Source: Montifringilla adamsi (taxonomy: Eukaryota; Chordata; Aves; Passeriformes; Passeridae). From it: a stretch of 64,000 nucleotides of DNA. The notes beneath the pieces were generated by a model, which was not told the DNA's origin, searched no databases, and worked only from the letters and a program-made list of their open reading frames with translations. Positions 13,765 to 28,499 of this stretch are shown here, one piece after another (within the stretch, counting starts at the first letter, position 1; the number at the start of each line of letters is the position of its first letter). The stretch lies in assembly GCA_017590115.1 (NCBI GenBank), contig JAGGNK010008337.1, positions 6,315,609 to 6,379,608 on the forward strand, in the 5' to 3' direction. The translations under genes and the position numbers were made by a program.

Positions 13765-15684
13765 ATAATAAAAATAGGAAAAAATGTGTTTCTTCTATAG
13801 ATTTACTTCCATCCTTCACCTTCAGCTGGTACCAATTGAGTTTGCTGCATATAGTGGTTTACCCAGATGTATATATGATGGTAATTGACAGCCCTGACTT
13901 AATTGCTATTTCCAGTTTATTAAAAGCTAAAATCCACCTGTAACTCTTAACTACAATGGTTAGGATTAAATTGCAGCTGCCAGTTATAAGGCAGGAAAAA
14001 AAAATCATCTTTAAGTTTTAAGTTACCTCTGTTAAACAAATGTAGGGGCTTCCAAACTCAAATAAGATGAATAAATTCTTGTAACTTAACTTAAATTTTC
14101 CTGCAATATTATAAAAGAACTGAGATTTTTGTTGTGGTTTTTATTTCTTTTTTCTCCTACCATATGCTCGCTGTATATTGCATTAAGTGTAAGCAACACT
14201 TGTTAAAAGAACTGAAAACCTCCAAATTCTGGAACTGGAAAAGATTATCCAAAGGAATGAGAAGCTTCAGGGAGTACTTTTCTCCTGCCCAATTACCTTT
14301 TTTCTGAACACAGCTCTTCAGTGCTGGATGGCCACGCTCTTTGGCTCATTCGGGAATTTGAGTGGGGATGGTGGTGATGAGAAATTCAGGATGATGGAGA
14401 AAGTGGACAGGTGTCCTTGTCTCTGCTTTCCCTTGCTTCAGTTACTGATTTCTTTCACCGGTGTCTGTGTGCATCGGCAGGCCAGACATTGTAAAACCCT
14501 TCCCGTACCTCGTCATGGCCATGCTTTTGGTCTTGTAGTAAAATCTGATAAAGCAAGCTTGTGCAGTCTTTTTAAATAAATAATCCACAATTAGGCATTA
14601 GTTCTAACTATACAAAGTATATATGAATAGTTTTTTTCCCCTGCTCCTTCTCTCTAACCTCCTTTTCCTGGTTTGCAACAACTGACAAACACAGTGTAAC
14701 AAAGTAAAAAACAGAACTCAGGAACAAAAAAAGTCAGATCTTGAGTGTTATTGTTGGAAGCCCTTTGCCATGTGTGTGCCCATCACTAGTTTACATGGGA
14801 TTTGGCACTGGATGTGAAATAGGAATTTGCTAACCTTAGTTTGCATTGTGGTACTTTAAATGACATTTTACTTAGTTTTGGTAATTTTCACAGGATGAAC
14901 TCCAGTTTGTTAGCGTATTTTGTTTCTTAGATGTACTGAAACCATGTTCTCTTGTTAAGTATCTTGTTAAGCTGTAAAAGTTAGTAAAGGATTTCCTTGG
15001 GTTGGCACAGGCAGAAGCTGTAATCAGGAGCTGCTGGGGCTTTTCAGTGGTGATTGTGGCACTTACATGTCCAAATATGGTGTATTTTTTGGCAAAACCT
15101 CCCTGTTTTGTGCGTTCTTATGCCCTCAATGGTGCTGCTACCAGCCAGGGAATCATGATAATAGTTCACTTTGCTGAGCTTTTTTCAGAGAGAATTTACA
15201 TGAGGAAGGAGGAGGAACATCCCAAATATCTGATGTTTAAACTTTGTCTAAGGAATACTAGTGAGTGTTTTTATTTCTTGAAAGAAAAAGTATTGGTGAC
15301 TGGATCATATTTGTTATGAAAATGTTTGGTTGTACCTTAATGGAAATAGAAAAGTAGTCATTGTTTGTGCATAAAAGCAGCTGGTACTGCTTGGTGCCAA
15401 AGAGAAGTTCCAGCAAATCCTATGGAACAAAAACAGTGGGGGAGAGAAAGAGTGATTCATACCAGTGAAGAAGTTACAATACCAAGATAAAGGAGAGGCA
15501 GCTCCCCCAAAATTGTTTGAGGCAGCGATGTTCCATGGGATGCAGTGAAATACCTTTAATGGTTTTCAGCTTCTGCTGAGAATTCTGAAGGAATCCATTC
15601 CATGCCCATGCACAGGTGGGCACAGTACTGGTCTCTGAAGCGAATAAGAATTTCCTTGCCTAAATTGCTTGAGCTTTATAATGG

Positions 15685-15706
15685 AATAATAATAATAAAT
15701 AATAAT
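15685..15706. repeat. (AAT)n microsatellite
   Basis: A short run of AAT units with one interruption (AATAATAATAAT, then AAATAATAAT). Confidence 0.9.
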
Positions 15707-18700
15707 GCCAAACTTATTACAGGTACCTGTGACTTGCTGTTCTCTTTGAAGAAACACGTTGCTTTGACTCAAAGTTTCTTAAGAGTATTCACAGACAGGT
15801 ACAAGGAAGGCTGAAGGTAGTGGGTGTTTTCCTGGGGGTGGGCAGGGAAGGTACTGCAGTTGGAATTGAATTTTGTCAAAACCCCTGAAGACTCAGCAAG
15901 GTATTCATAAGATTTGACAGAAGAATCCCACATAGGGTAGGCACTGGCAAAGCCCTGAAGTGGGGAATGTGACAAAACATGGCAGATTTCTAATGGTCTA
16001 TAAAAATAGAGCCTGAGAGGCAGCGTGTGCTGGTGTCTGCATCAGTGAATTTCTTCTCCCTTAATAACGATGCCCTGAAGGCACCATTCAGCTTAGCTTC
16101 AAAATGGTTATGATCATTAAAAGCAACAAGCTGCTTCAAAAGTATATTGGAATTTAGGATACTTGATTTCAAAACAAGAAAAGGAATCACAAGGCTGGAG
16201 CAAACAAGCCAGGATGCCAGGATGTTCAGTTTCAGGTTGTAACTCCTCTTCCCAATGAAACCAGCCGTGATGCAGCTGTTCAAGTGCAGCCTAACACAAA
16301 GCATCAGTCAATAATGAGTGTTTTGGAAATAATGGAGTTTTTACCTTGTTAGAATTGAAAAATACATGAGGAAAAGTTGGTTTCTGAAAGAAATGGATTC
16401 AGAAAAAAAAAATTTGAATGTGTTGTACAACAGGGGATGTTACACTTGCTGCACAAGTGCTTAAATAGTTTAAAAGTTCTGCATGAAATAATTATATAAA
16501 ATGGATGAGTAAAATCAAACTCTTAAAGCAAAAGTAAATCTGAAAAACAAAAATGACAGCTTATGGAATGTTTATCTCAGAATTAATTATTCATATATAT
16601 GCATGTGTATATAAAAAATATGTACCCTAGTAGAGATAACAGCGAAAAATTACAGACTGGGTATGAGTGTCAGTTAATTGTTTGATTTTTATCACTTCTG
16701 CAATATAAATTTCTAAATTTAGTGTTTAAACAGTAACTCATTGGAATGTTCATTTTCACACAAAGTGCACAAGGACTAATTAAAACAGCAACTTGCACAG
16801 AATTGTTTATATGATGTCAGTATTCATGTTTAAGGTAGCACATAAATCTGTAATTGCTGTTTTCTTGTTAATTACTATTACTACAAGGATTTGGTTCATT
16901 TGAAGAGGAATAGTTGTTTCAACCACATGTAGCCTGAGTTGCATGTCTAATCATCAATAACAATAGTTGTGTATTGGCATGTTTTTCAAATGTGGCAACG
17001 TCTTTTAAAATAAATGAGAATAATTTCCTCTGATAGAAATGTGAAACATTTCTTAGACTTCATAATGAGAGATGATGCAAGTTTGTTTTGGAGTTTAGTA
17101 ATTGAGTAAATAGTGATCAGTCAGAGCTGTGGCCTGTGCTGTCTGTAGGGTACCAGGATCACCAGCAGTTCATTGCCCCAGTGAGAGCACGGACTGACAA
17201 TCTCAGGTGAGGCATTTTGATAATACTTATATAGTGTTGTCAAATGCGGTAGCTAATTTGTACTGCAGTGTCTGTTACTACCCTAAATTAATAGCATTTT
17301 CTGAAGTCAGTTTCTTACCTGCAGGTGTGCACAGTAGTCACATGGTCTGCTCCTGCAGCAGCACTGCTTTTGCATCTTTACACAGGAAATACTACCTGTA
17401 GTACTACTAGAAATTGAAGAAAAATCAATTATCTTATGAGCTAAAGCATTACTTTTATAAAAACCATCCTAGAAACTTGCGATACTTCAACTTTCTGAGC
17501 AATCTTATCTGAATTACTGTTTTAGCTCTTACACCCTCCTGCATAGTAGCACCTGGAGTTTATTCTCATTATGTATTCTGGACTCTTAAACATATCAGGG
17601 ATGTTGTTTTTGTGTATGCTTTTAGTTTTCAAATGTTTCAGGGCTTATATATGTATACAGTCAGCTTGTTCTATAAACATTTCAAGCTGGCTGGTCAACA
17701 GTTTGTGGTGTGCAAGAGAGTGGTAAAATCAAGGTGTAATAGTTAATATAAAATGCTTGTTTTCTGAGAGGAAGGAAGGGGAAGAAATTGTACAGATTAT
17801 TTAGGGTTTTTCCTTTTGCTTCTATAGTCACAAAGCTTGGCTTGAGCTTTAGATAGCCAGACTTGAAATGGATTCATTCTCATGATAACTCTGTATGAAA
17901 ATTCTGTCCCAATTTTGTAAAATCTGGATCTTGGTTAGGTAAAACTTTTAGTAATGATCTTAGCTAAATTGTTTGAACCTGTTCTGCTATTCACTTGAGG
18001 GAAGGATCCCTCAAGCGTGAAGAATAGTATTTTTTCCAGTTTCATTGTGTCACAAAAAAGAGGAAACAAGAGGGTATTTCATGCTTTATATAGCACAAGA
18101 GGGTCACCAGACCCTCTTTTTTTTTTTACTGACTGCTTTTCATCCCTTTAATGGGCACTGACCAAGAGTAATATACCAAACATTTATCTTCAGTAAAACC
18201 TCAGTACTGTGTCCGTGCATTACTGCAAGAGTGAAAACAATTCTCTTATTCTTTGTGGTGTAAAAGGCCCATGATTTTTTGCCTTGAGTGTCCGTGCAGA
18301 TGTGCATTGATGTAAATATGTTCTTATACCCAGATGTCAGAGTGCATCTTTCCTTCTGTGTCTTCAAATGCCACCTTTACATGTTTCCTTCTTTTTGTTT
18401 GCTTGTGGTTTTATTTTTAATTTTTTTTTATTTTCCCACCTGGCTACTGGGTGGGACAGAGCTCTCTGTGCCTGAGTAGATTCCTGCTTTGTAAGACTGG
18501 CAAAGTGTTAATCAGGTCTCTGTAATCCACACCAACTTGATTTGTTGCCAAACATAGAACTTAAATACAATACAAACATACAATAACTTTAATCTCTGCT
18601 TCTGAAGTTAGCAAGCTGAAAGTTAATGCAGGAAGGAATGATCACAAAAGCCCCTTTCCATAGGAGAAAAGATTATATTGGCAACAGTTTTGCCTGTGGT

Positions 18701-20044
18701 GTGATATAAAACTTTGCTATCAATCAGAAGTGTAGTCATTTGTTATTGTTTTATAAAGTATTATAGCTCACTCAGGCACAGATGTTATTTGCTGCCTTGA
18801 ATTGAGTTTATGGATCACTGTACTATTCAAATACTCTTTCTCTGCTCTTTTTGACCCCAGTTGCAGCTGAACTTCTGAATGTGAAGGCTCATTGTGGTTT
18901 GGACTAATATTGATTTCTACTGCTCTTGTGAGGTGTATCTGCTTCCAAACTCAGTAAAATAAAGAAATTTGTTTCTTAGGCCTGACTAATCTCTTAATAC
19001 AACCATTCTCAAGCATGATGAAAACCAGCTGTTTTTGTCTCCTGAGGTGCCTTGTCCAATATCTTGCCTTTTTTACCTTGGAGAAATTTTGGAGGATGAG
19101 GTTCAAAGACTGCCAGAAGCTTGAATTCTAGAAAATGCAAAAATAACATGGATTTCATATTGCACTTGTTAAAAGCAAAATGATGTTATTGCTAACAGTT
19201 GTTAATTCTGCATTTGAGCATGTAGTTGCTGCTTGTGCAAGTGATTTCTGAAAGAAAAATCAGCATGGTTACAAATGTGTAACAAAATGAATATCATAAA
19301 AAATCTGCTGAATACTTGATTGTGTATGTGTTTTTTTGCAGGAAGATGAGATTTAAAGAAATCTTAATGCTGTGAAGTTCATGATCTGTCCTGTTGGTTT
19401 CCAGGCTCTTTCATTCATACCTTTTGTCGTTCGTCGGAATTTCTCATTTGTCTCAAATGTTCCATAATTCCGAAGGGAATAGGAGGTGCTGCCCTGGGTC
19501 ACATTCCTGTTCATGCACAAGAATTTTCATTTCCCTGCAAATGTTCATCATTTGTTTATCATGAGTTTTCTGTTTTCATTTAGAAAAATTTCTGATACTT
19601 GCTATAGCAGATTGTTTCATCTGATACCATGAAATTTCATGGAAACCTTTTTCCTCAAATGCTTCTGAGGAAAATCTCTGGGTTTTTTCAGTAACTGTGG
19701 CAATTTTTATACCTCAAGACCCTGTATCCCTCAGTCTTACTTGGCTTTCGCAGTCACGGCAACATATTTCTCAAGGTAGTTAAGGAATGATTTCTTTATT
19801 TTTTACTTTAGAGTTAGTTTATACTTCTGAGGGAACAAGGAGAAGAAACAAAGTGGAAGAGAATTGATAGCATTACACAAACCCTGAATTATAAAACAGC
19901 TGCAATGTGTTCATGTGTTAGGGGAACTTGTGGCTTTATGAATTAACTGCTTTACCTAACTGCTGAAGCTGACTTATTACCTATGAGAAGTACTGACTAA
20001 GACTATAAAAATCTGAGGTTTTTTGTCTGTAAGGCTGTGAAATA

Positions 20045-20079
20045 GGTGGTTATGAATAAGATTGGTGGTTATGAATAAG
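20045..20079. repeat. Short direct repeat, 19-bp period
   Basis: GGTGGTTATGAATAAG occurs at 20045-20060 and 20064-20079, separated by ATT. Confidence 0.95.
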
Positions 20080-23000
20080 CTTATGAATTTACCTCTCTTT
20101 ATTTCCCCTTCTGGGGCATTCAAAGATGACATGTTTAATTTCTCTGGGTAGCTTCGTTAGGTATCTCAGGGAGCCAATCACTTCATTACTAGGTGCTGTG
20201 TGATATATCTAATACCTAGTATATAGAAATGTGCTTGTCAATTTAGCAGAAATGGATCCAAGATCTTCCATTTTATTCCTTCCCATCTGTTAACCTGGCT
20301 CCTTTGTTCACCAGGCTACGTCTAGGAAATACAAATGCAACAAGCCAGGGATCTACGTCTGCATCGAATCAAAGTAATCTAATTCTGTTGCTGCTCAGGG
20401 AATTCAAGCCTAAATCCTGGTATTCCTGATTGATCAGTGCAACAGCATTGATCCAGAAGCCTCGAGTGCAGCAGCAGGAAAGCGATGTAGCAGCAGGGAG
20501 GCGAGTCCGTTCGTGTCTCATGCCAGCTCTTCTCTGGACATATGGTAGGACATATGGCTCTGGCAGGACTGCGTGCCTGGGCTGGGGATAGGTGATGAGC
20601 TCTGGACGGGCAAGGTGGGATGCAAACCTCACCTCTAATGGTTTTGTCTTACCCTACACCATCCCACGGAGGGCTTCTTACCTTGAAGTCATCAGTTGCT
20701 CTGTTTTTTGGCAAGTGAAGAGAGATGACTTCACAAAAGTGGCTGGGACCATCTCTGAGCTGATGCCGCAGGCTGCCTCTGCTGCCAGGAAGCTCGCAGG
20801 GTCCTCTTCCCACTGGGTGAAAAATTATTTTAACTGTTTTAAATGAACTTTATCCTACTTTTAAATACCTTTCAGTTTCATGTGGTTTTTTTCAGCCTCT
20901 CCACAGAGGGTGCTGCTTTGTAAACCTGGATTTCTGCTCACCTTAACCTTTCCTATTCCAATCTGGAGAGTCCCAGTCTTCCCAGTCTCCTGCTAATGTG
21001 AATGAACAAATGTATGTTTTCAGCTGTGTAGTTTTTAAATTGTAGCTTGCTGTGTAAGGTACAGTACTTGAGCAGCATTTGCAGTGAGGGTTTGCTAGGA
21101 AATAAGCAGGAGTCAGACCGTACCTTTTCACCTAAGAGAATAAATGTCCTTGTGGAACTGTACTTTATGGATTTGTAAAGAATTAAAAATGGTTTTAATG
21201 AAAGCTCTCTTTGAAATGAAAGAGATTTCTGATGACGAAAACATAATGCCACTGCATGTTTGTGTTTCTTGAGTTATTCTCAAAAAAGTCTTCTGTGGCT
21301 CTAGAGTTCTTGAAAAAGGAGAAACCAAACCCTAAAATTAAGGGAAATGGTCGGGTTTGATGTTAAACCATCCGGCGTCTCTTTTATTTTCCCCAGCCCA
21401 ACTTTGCCACACAAGCATTGCATTCCTCAGATATTGGACATTGGGTTGCTCTGTGCACAGGAAAAGCTAGGAAGCTTTTATGGATGTTTTCCCACCATCT
21501 GCTGAAGGCAGACAACCTGTGTGAGTGTGTCTCTGATTCACACCACTTGCCCAGCTGGAGCTGAAGCGATAAGTGTTTAGTTCTGTTTCAGTGTGAAGCA
21601 TTCCTGCCTTTTGGACAGGTTTACATCCATCTCACAACTAGGGTTTTTTTTTGAAAATTGCATGATTTTGTCCTTGTCTTGTAAGATGACTCCCTTTTTA
21701 TTTTTTTTGGTTTTTTTGGGGGGTGTTAATTTTATGTCCATTATATTGCAATACCCAGATAACTGGTGACTATTTTTGGGTAGGCTGCATGAGGAGAGTA
21801 GACAGGCCACTGGGACAGGGGTTTCAGCTGCTCTGAGCAAGGCTCGTGTCACAAGTCACATCTTCTCAACTTCTAGCAGCATTTTGGAGCCATGAACTCT
21901 GGTCTTAGGAGCTGCCATTGTAGCACAGTAGTTTTTACAATAATGTTTTATCTAAGCAGATTAACAAGCATACTTCTAAATTTTGTATCCAACCCTTGTT
22001 TTTGTGCTCTTTTTCTGTCTTAAGCCATCTTCTGCTTATCTCTACTTCCACTCTCTTGCTGTGTGCTTATTTCTCTTTCACGGTCTTTTTCTCAGTCAGT
22101 GACTTCTTCACCATTTCTGCCTTCCAAATTTTTGTAATCAAACTTTCATCTCTGTTTCCTTATAATCTGGCAATTTATATTTCACATTCTGCAACTTTTC
22201 CAGAATATTTGTTTGCTAAACCGCTTTCCATGGCCTGTGCTCCTTTGACTGTTCACCAGTCTTGGATGCACTTATGTCCTCTCGTGTATATCGATAGTGC
22301 TTTCGATTTTCTAGTTCCAAATACTGTTGTTCTGCTCTGGTTCCCTGCTGCTCCACTCCACTTCCCTCCAGTCTTAGTCAGGAACTCTGTTAGGAACTCC
22401 CATAGAAAGCCAATCCTTCTCCAGTTTCTTCCCATGAAAAGTGGGGAAGAGCAGAATCTGAATCCAGTCTCTCCAGGAGCCTCTGACACTGTGGCCCTTT
22501 TAAGAAGGTGTCACTTATGCCCCAAATAGAGAACCTTGCCCTGTACCACACTTAGTCTTCAGGTGAAGCTTTTTCCAAACGTGCTTGGCATAGGAAAATG
22601 TGATATACTTTTCCACAAAGACTTGTTTTACATAATGGGATATGAAGATAGGGTCTAGATTATTTGCTTAAAAGTAGAACAAAAAATTGAGGAAAAAGCC
22701 TATTACTTTTTTTAATCCCTTGTTCTAAGATAGGATAGAAATTACTCACAGATACAGATAAATTTTATGTATTCATCACTGAGTAATCAAGTTTTAAAGT
22801 TGTTTTTTTCACTTTTTTACTTTCCTTTTGATGTTCCATCAGAAAAATTCATTCATGAAAATCAGCCACTCATTTCTGGAGACAGTGGCATGAGGGGCAG
22901 ACAAGGGTGCACAAGGCAGAAACTGTATTAACATTATTTTTCTGAAAAACTTGTTAAAGGGAAGTTGAGATACATCTAGAGCTTCCCATTAATATCAAAT

Positions 23001-26000
23001 TTTTGTGGTTTGTGGATTTGTTTGTTTCTTGTTTTGTTTTTTAAACGAGCTGTGGGCATAGTGGTTTTTAGGTGTAGGCTTTAGGGTCCTGTGGCCAGAC
23101 AGAGCTTAAGGGTAGGTCTGCAATGACTTCAATGAATGTTAGAAGTCTTTGAAACGGGGAAAAAAAGGCAGGTTTTATTATACTATAAACTAGAATAATT
23201 GACTATTTAGGTAGAAGTCAAATGATATGGGAAGGTGTAAAAGAAATTAAGAGGTTCACATAGAAGTTGTTCCTTGCTCGTTGTGTCCTGGTGAGTGGAT
23301 TCATTCTCCCAGCCTTGATTTCAATTGTCCACTGACCCTGGTGGCAAATCCTTACCTTGAGATGCAGTGTTTCCCTTGTTTATTGTTCTAGTGTTTAATA
23401 AGGATGCGGGAAGGGTTTTCTGGGCTTGTCTAGGATTGGCTGCAGTGGCATCTGAGCAGTGAACATGCAGTAATGAATTTTCCTAGATTGCTTTCCGCCT
23501 CCTCTGATGGGTAGCTCAGAGTCTGCTTGAATACAGGGGCTTAACCTCGAGGATTTCAGCTGCACATCCTTGACCTTTGCAGTAGGAAGGCCTCTAGTGC
23601 TGTGTGCTGGAAACAGGGAACTTCAGCACATCTCGTCCCCAGGTGATGAGCAGCATGGTCTTACACCACGGGGGTTTCACCAGTGGGACTTCTTTGGCCT
23701 TGAAACTGGCCACATTCTCTGTATTTCAGTCTCCAGCCCATCTTTTTAGCCACTTTGTTATGCTGGGAAAAGAGCAGATGTTAGTAGATGTATCTAACTG
23801 TATTCCTTTGGGCGTTGGTTTATTTCTCAATCTTTCTTTGCTCAGCTCTTAAGCTTTTGAAAGGTGGTTTGTTTTCAGTGTGCAGTTACCATGACTTGAT
23901 TGGGAAACACAGCTATGTTCAAGGACTGAACATCGAGAAAACATAACATATTGAGACAGCAAGAAATGGGAATGGAAACTTTCTTGTCTTCCTCAACTCA
24001 GCTTTCTATTTCAGTAGTGAACTGAGAAAACAAAGTAGGGCAACAGCACTAGAAAATATGAAAACTAATCGATGAAATTATAATTATTTTTGTAAATAAC
24101 TCTTTCTAATTATAGTTAAAAAATGGGAAAAGCATCTGGTGTCACAGCAACAATAAAAGCGACATAAATCTAATAGGAAATTACAAACCTTGTCTGAGAC
24201 TTGATCCCTTCTCCACCACATTCAGGCTGCTGCATGTATTTGCATAGCAGTATTTTATTCTTATTAAAATATTTCTGTGTTTAGCCATTTTCTTTTTGGT
24301 GCAGTGGCAGCCTTAAAAGCAGCTTTTCAATTGCAGATCAGTAGTGACTGTGTTCAGAAAAAAATAATCTATTTTGTTGCACTTACTGAAGCAACAGTAC
24401 TGTAATGTGTCTTTTTGTCCAAAGCAGTCTGAGAAGTGCTTCATCATAAAATTGGTGAATTAAAAGGATAACTGTAGTGGTGACTAAAGACTTCATTAAA
24501 TTAACATAATTTTAAACTCTATCAAAAGGTTTGTAGTGTATATTTGAATCTTAAAGTGCTAGGGAAAAGAAAGGTCTTTTTCTGATTAAATTTCTATTTA
24601 TTTTTTGAAAATTTGGAGGGAATAACTCTGTTTTTTATATGGCAAATACATCATATTATTTATAAACACAAATGCAACCTTTCCTATTCTGAAATGGTCT
24701 TATTGAGTTTGACACTTATCTGCATGTTTTAGACTTCTGTGTGCCTGGACAGAAGAGTTTATGTTTTCAATGAAAATTATGCATTTTGAAAGAACAACAG
24801 GTAGCATCTTAGTTTTCCTTTAAAAGAAATAACAGCAACAAACCCCCAGTCTCTAGGCAATTTTTCTCTCTGATTGGTATTTGGGAAGGGGAGAAAAAAG
24901 CACAGCGATGTATTCAGTATATCAGTGTCTGATTACAAGATACTGGTGCACTGACACAGAACAAGAGGTCATCTGTGTTTTTAGACGGTTTCTGCCTCTC
25001 TTCTCTCAATTAAATATGCTAACATGGCAAAAAAACTTTGTGTCACTGACACATGCTTTAAAATCTTCATCTGGAGGCCTGTTCTTATTTCATTAATTTT
25101 CCCTTAGGTAGCAGTGCCTAATTATGAGCTGCATTAAAGCTTATATAAAAGAGGAAAAATCTGATGCAGATAAAATCAAATTTTCTTTTTATTTTATAGA
25201 CTTTCTGGGGGCAACATTTGAACTAAAATAACTAATGACAATTTAAAAAATGTCTCTGACTTCAGGGATCTTTTTGAACTACAGGAACTGGACAAATTGA
25301 ATTTGAAAGGACCTTGGCAATTAACATGTTTTCTTCTGCTCCTGTGTTGGACACTGAGTAGCCAATTAATTACAGATATTTCAGCTCGTGGTTTTAGGTC
25401 AGATCAGAGATGCGGCTCATGCCTCTTGATAGATTTTCTTCCCCCACTTCTCTAGTCATCTAATGAGGAAAACAAGCAGTCCAGGGACAGGGGGGTAAGT
25501 TGGTGAGGTGACCTGGATGTAAATGTCATGCTCACAGCACTGGACCAAAATGGGACTGTTGGTGTTGGAGGTGTTTTGCTCTGTGGTGGCTTCTGTGCAG
25601 TGGCCTTGCTTCTATTCTCCACAAAGGTTTGAAAAGGAAGGGTAGGCTAGCACTGAGCAAATTAGGATAAGTAAAAATCTGCATATTCCAGTGGTTTTTA
25701 AGAAAGCCTGCAAAGGGTAATTGCTGATTATTTCCTCTCACTGAAAACTTCGTCTTTTTTTGAATTGTTTTTGTTATATTAGCTTTTAGGCACAAGAGTT
25801 GCCAAGTGGATGTAGCAGTTTTACTGCCCTGCTTATTTCCAACCTCAAAAGTAGCAGAGCTTTGATACTGTTGTCTGCAGGTTTAGAGATGAACCCCAAA
25901 TTCTTTGAGACAAGGGATTTACTGACAGCTATTTCAGTCTGGGTTTGTGTGGAAAATTTAAAATAGCATGAATGAGGGTGGTAAGAATGCAGGCTCAAAA

Positions 26001-28499
26001 GCTTTCTGCATCTTACTGGTATTCTTTCACAAACTCTTGTCCTCCCAAACTCTCTGGAAACCAAAATTAAAGCTGTGAATCTGTACACATTTATTGCACA
26101 ACCTGCCTCACCCAAAGGCTCTCTCTCAGGAGACACACTTGACCTTTCCTTCCTGCAGTACGGCTGTTTGCAAGGCCAGCAGTTCACTGGATGCTGACTA
26201 TGGATTTCACTTGGCCTATAAACTATATTTTGCACCCACAGAGCAGAAATCTGTGCACCTTCTGCACCTAGGTAGTACTGCCAGCTTTCAGCAGCAAAGA
26301 CATTGGTTTAAAAAAAAACAAAAAACAAAAAAACAAAACCAAAATGCAGCCATGAAAGAGGATTTTGTGTTTTTCTGCCTTTAGTGCATAACATTCTCCT
26401 CTACCCTTCAAACTTTGAGGGAAGTCTCCAGTGAGTGACATATGGCTGATAGAAAATGTGTGCCTAAGCCATATTAATAGAAATGTTTGTGGCTGAACCA
26501 CATTAGTACAAACCTTGCTTGTTGCATTCCTGGGAGACAGTGATAATTCTTGTTATGAAATCTGGAAGTGACAAATTAGCCATTAGGATTTTATAGCCAA
26601 CGTTTTTATTAAATGCTTGATGCAAGGTGTTTGGGCCTCAGAAATCGATGTGCTAAGGGTGTAATGTTACTGCTGTCTTGGGCCACCTGAGAATGTTATT
26701 CCCAGGGGGGCAAGAAAATATTAAAGATCATCTAATTACATGCAGCATCTTAAAAGGATGCTCAGAACATAGATATATACTTCTAATTTTGCTCAGTTTG
26801 AGGGACTCTCCTCTCCTGGAGGAGACAAAAGTGGGGAAGATCAGGGTGAAGCTGAAGGACTGTTAGGACATGGGGGAGGATGCTGAGCACCAGTTCTGTG
26901 GTTGAATCAGAAAAAAACAAGAGTCAGAGCTCTTCTTCACCTCTGTGTTGTCCCTTTGGGCTGGGTGGGGCTGGGGACAGCACAGGCTGAACTGTGCTCT
27001 GCTGACTATTGAATGCAAACAATGTGGATATTTAAAGTTGCCATGCTCAACAGTGGCCACAAACATGTGGTTTCCAAAATCCTGGTTCCTCTGGTCCTGG
27101 TGGAGATTCAGTGGTGATATTAGGGCTTCTTTAGTTCTTTTCCTTTGTTGTGTGAGAAGCTGTTCAAGCTGGTGGTTATGGATAGTGGAAAAATCTTGAC
27201 GTTCCCAAGTATTAAATAAAATCTCTTCTTTTCGCCCTGTAGGAAAGATGAAATAGAGGGCTCAGGGGTAATTCTGGACCTGTAAAATTGTATTGGAACA
27301 AATGAAGTGCCTCTCAAGTGCCAAATAAATAGGTATATATTGATGTCATCTAATTTTAAGCTAATAGAGTATGTTTGCTGCTCAAAACCCATTTCATTTT
27401 CTTATATCTGCACATTCAAAATAGATCTGACTTCAGTCTATTCTTGACTTAAAAAACAGTGTTTGGACATCAAAAAATGAATTAACAATTCCATTATCCT
27501 TGTGTACTTCAATTTCAGGTTTATCTGCATCGATGCAAAAGTCTTCTAGGGATATTTTTTTTTAACTGGAAAAAGTCTTTTATTACTTGCAAAATCTATG
27601 TAGAAAGTTGCACAGTTGCTAATAATCTGGGATTTCCCCAGTGTATATTTTTCCTTGCTTAGAGTATTTGCAATTAGAAGTCTCCATCTCAATGGGATAA
27701 TTAAAAAATAATTTACCACTTGGAAAGAATAGGTCTCTTCAGGCAAACTGCACTGCTATTGGTTAATTATTACTAATTTTTGGTTATCTGATATGGTTCT
27801 TCCTGACCTGACATCTGCATAATGTAGAAGCTAATGAGAACAGAAATTAAGCCTGGTAGTTGACATGTCCTCTATTCAATTTGAGAGACTAACATGGAAA
27901 GAGATTAAAAATAAAATTGTCAAAGTGGGACTTCAGCATTACTGGCAACTTTATGTGATGCACCAAATTTTTATATAGATGGATGGATATGTGGAGAGAC
28001 AAAGACACACATGTGATTTAGCAACCCACAGTTGAATTTTGTCCTGCTAACTGAAATACTGACCACAAAACTTGAATATTACCGTGTACTCTAGGCAATC
28101 TTAACACTTAGTTGTTGTGGGACTTGCCATAAAATCAAAATTTTCTTCTTTCTTTGCAGAAAATTAAGTTTTTACTTTAGCAGTTCTTAAGGATATATTT
28201 CCACTGCATATCATCCTGTCTTTTACATTTTAAATGTATCTGAGTATCATTTCCATTTATAAACTGCACCATTGTCACTCTCCTGTTTGCTCTACTTGGA
28301 GAGGTGATGCCCTGCTGCATCTTGTGTGAGTCAGTCCTTTTGCACCACCCTGGTTCTTGCCTGGTGGTACACCCAGCAGGTTTTCTACACCTCTCCTGCC
28401 CACAAAATGTTTATCTTTATGTCAAGGCTGGAACTATTAAAGGGGCTTATTTTGAGACATGATGGGACATGGATGCTCTGGGATGTCATAGTGTTTGAA

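Larger units (their letters stand above)
12671..28499. other. Long non-coding stretch with candidate conserved elements
   Basis: About 16 kb without a recognisable gene or CR1 copy, apart from the local repeats listed separately. A homeodomain-site-rich segment lies at about 16540-17060 and a CpG-containing segment at about 19380-19480. A pyrimidine-rich plus strand at about 21990-22530 leaves a 177-codon open frame that is best explained by base bias. Confidence 0.6.

Noticed and set aside
21996..22529. 177-codon plus-strand open frame, the longest outside FLRT3
   Set aside because: The DNA is pyrimidine-rich, which removes stop codons. The product is a Ser/Leu/Phe/Pro-rich string with no recognisable domain and no sign of splicing.
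26690..26745. CR1-like wording TTAAAGATCATCTAATTAC
   Set aside because: Only about 19 bp resemble CR1 and the flanks do not continue the match, so I could not support a fragment.
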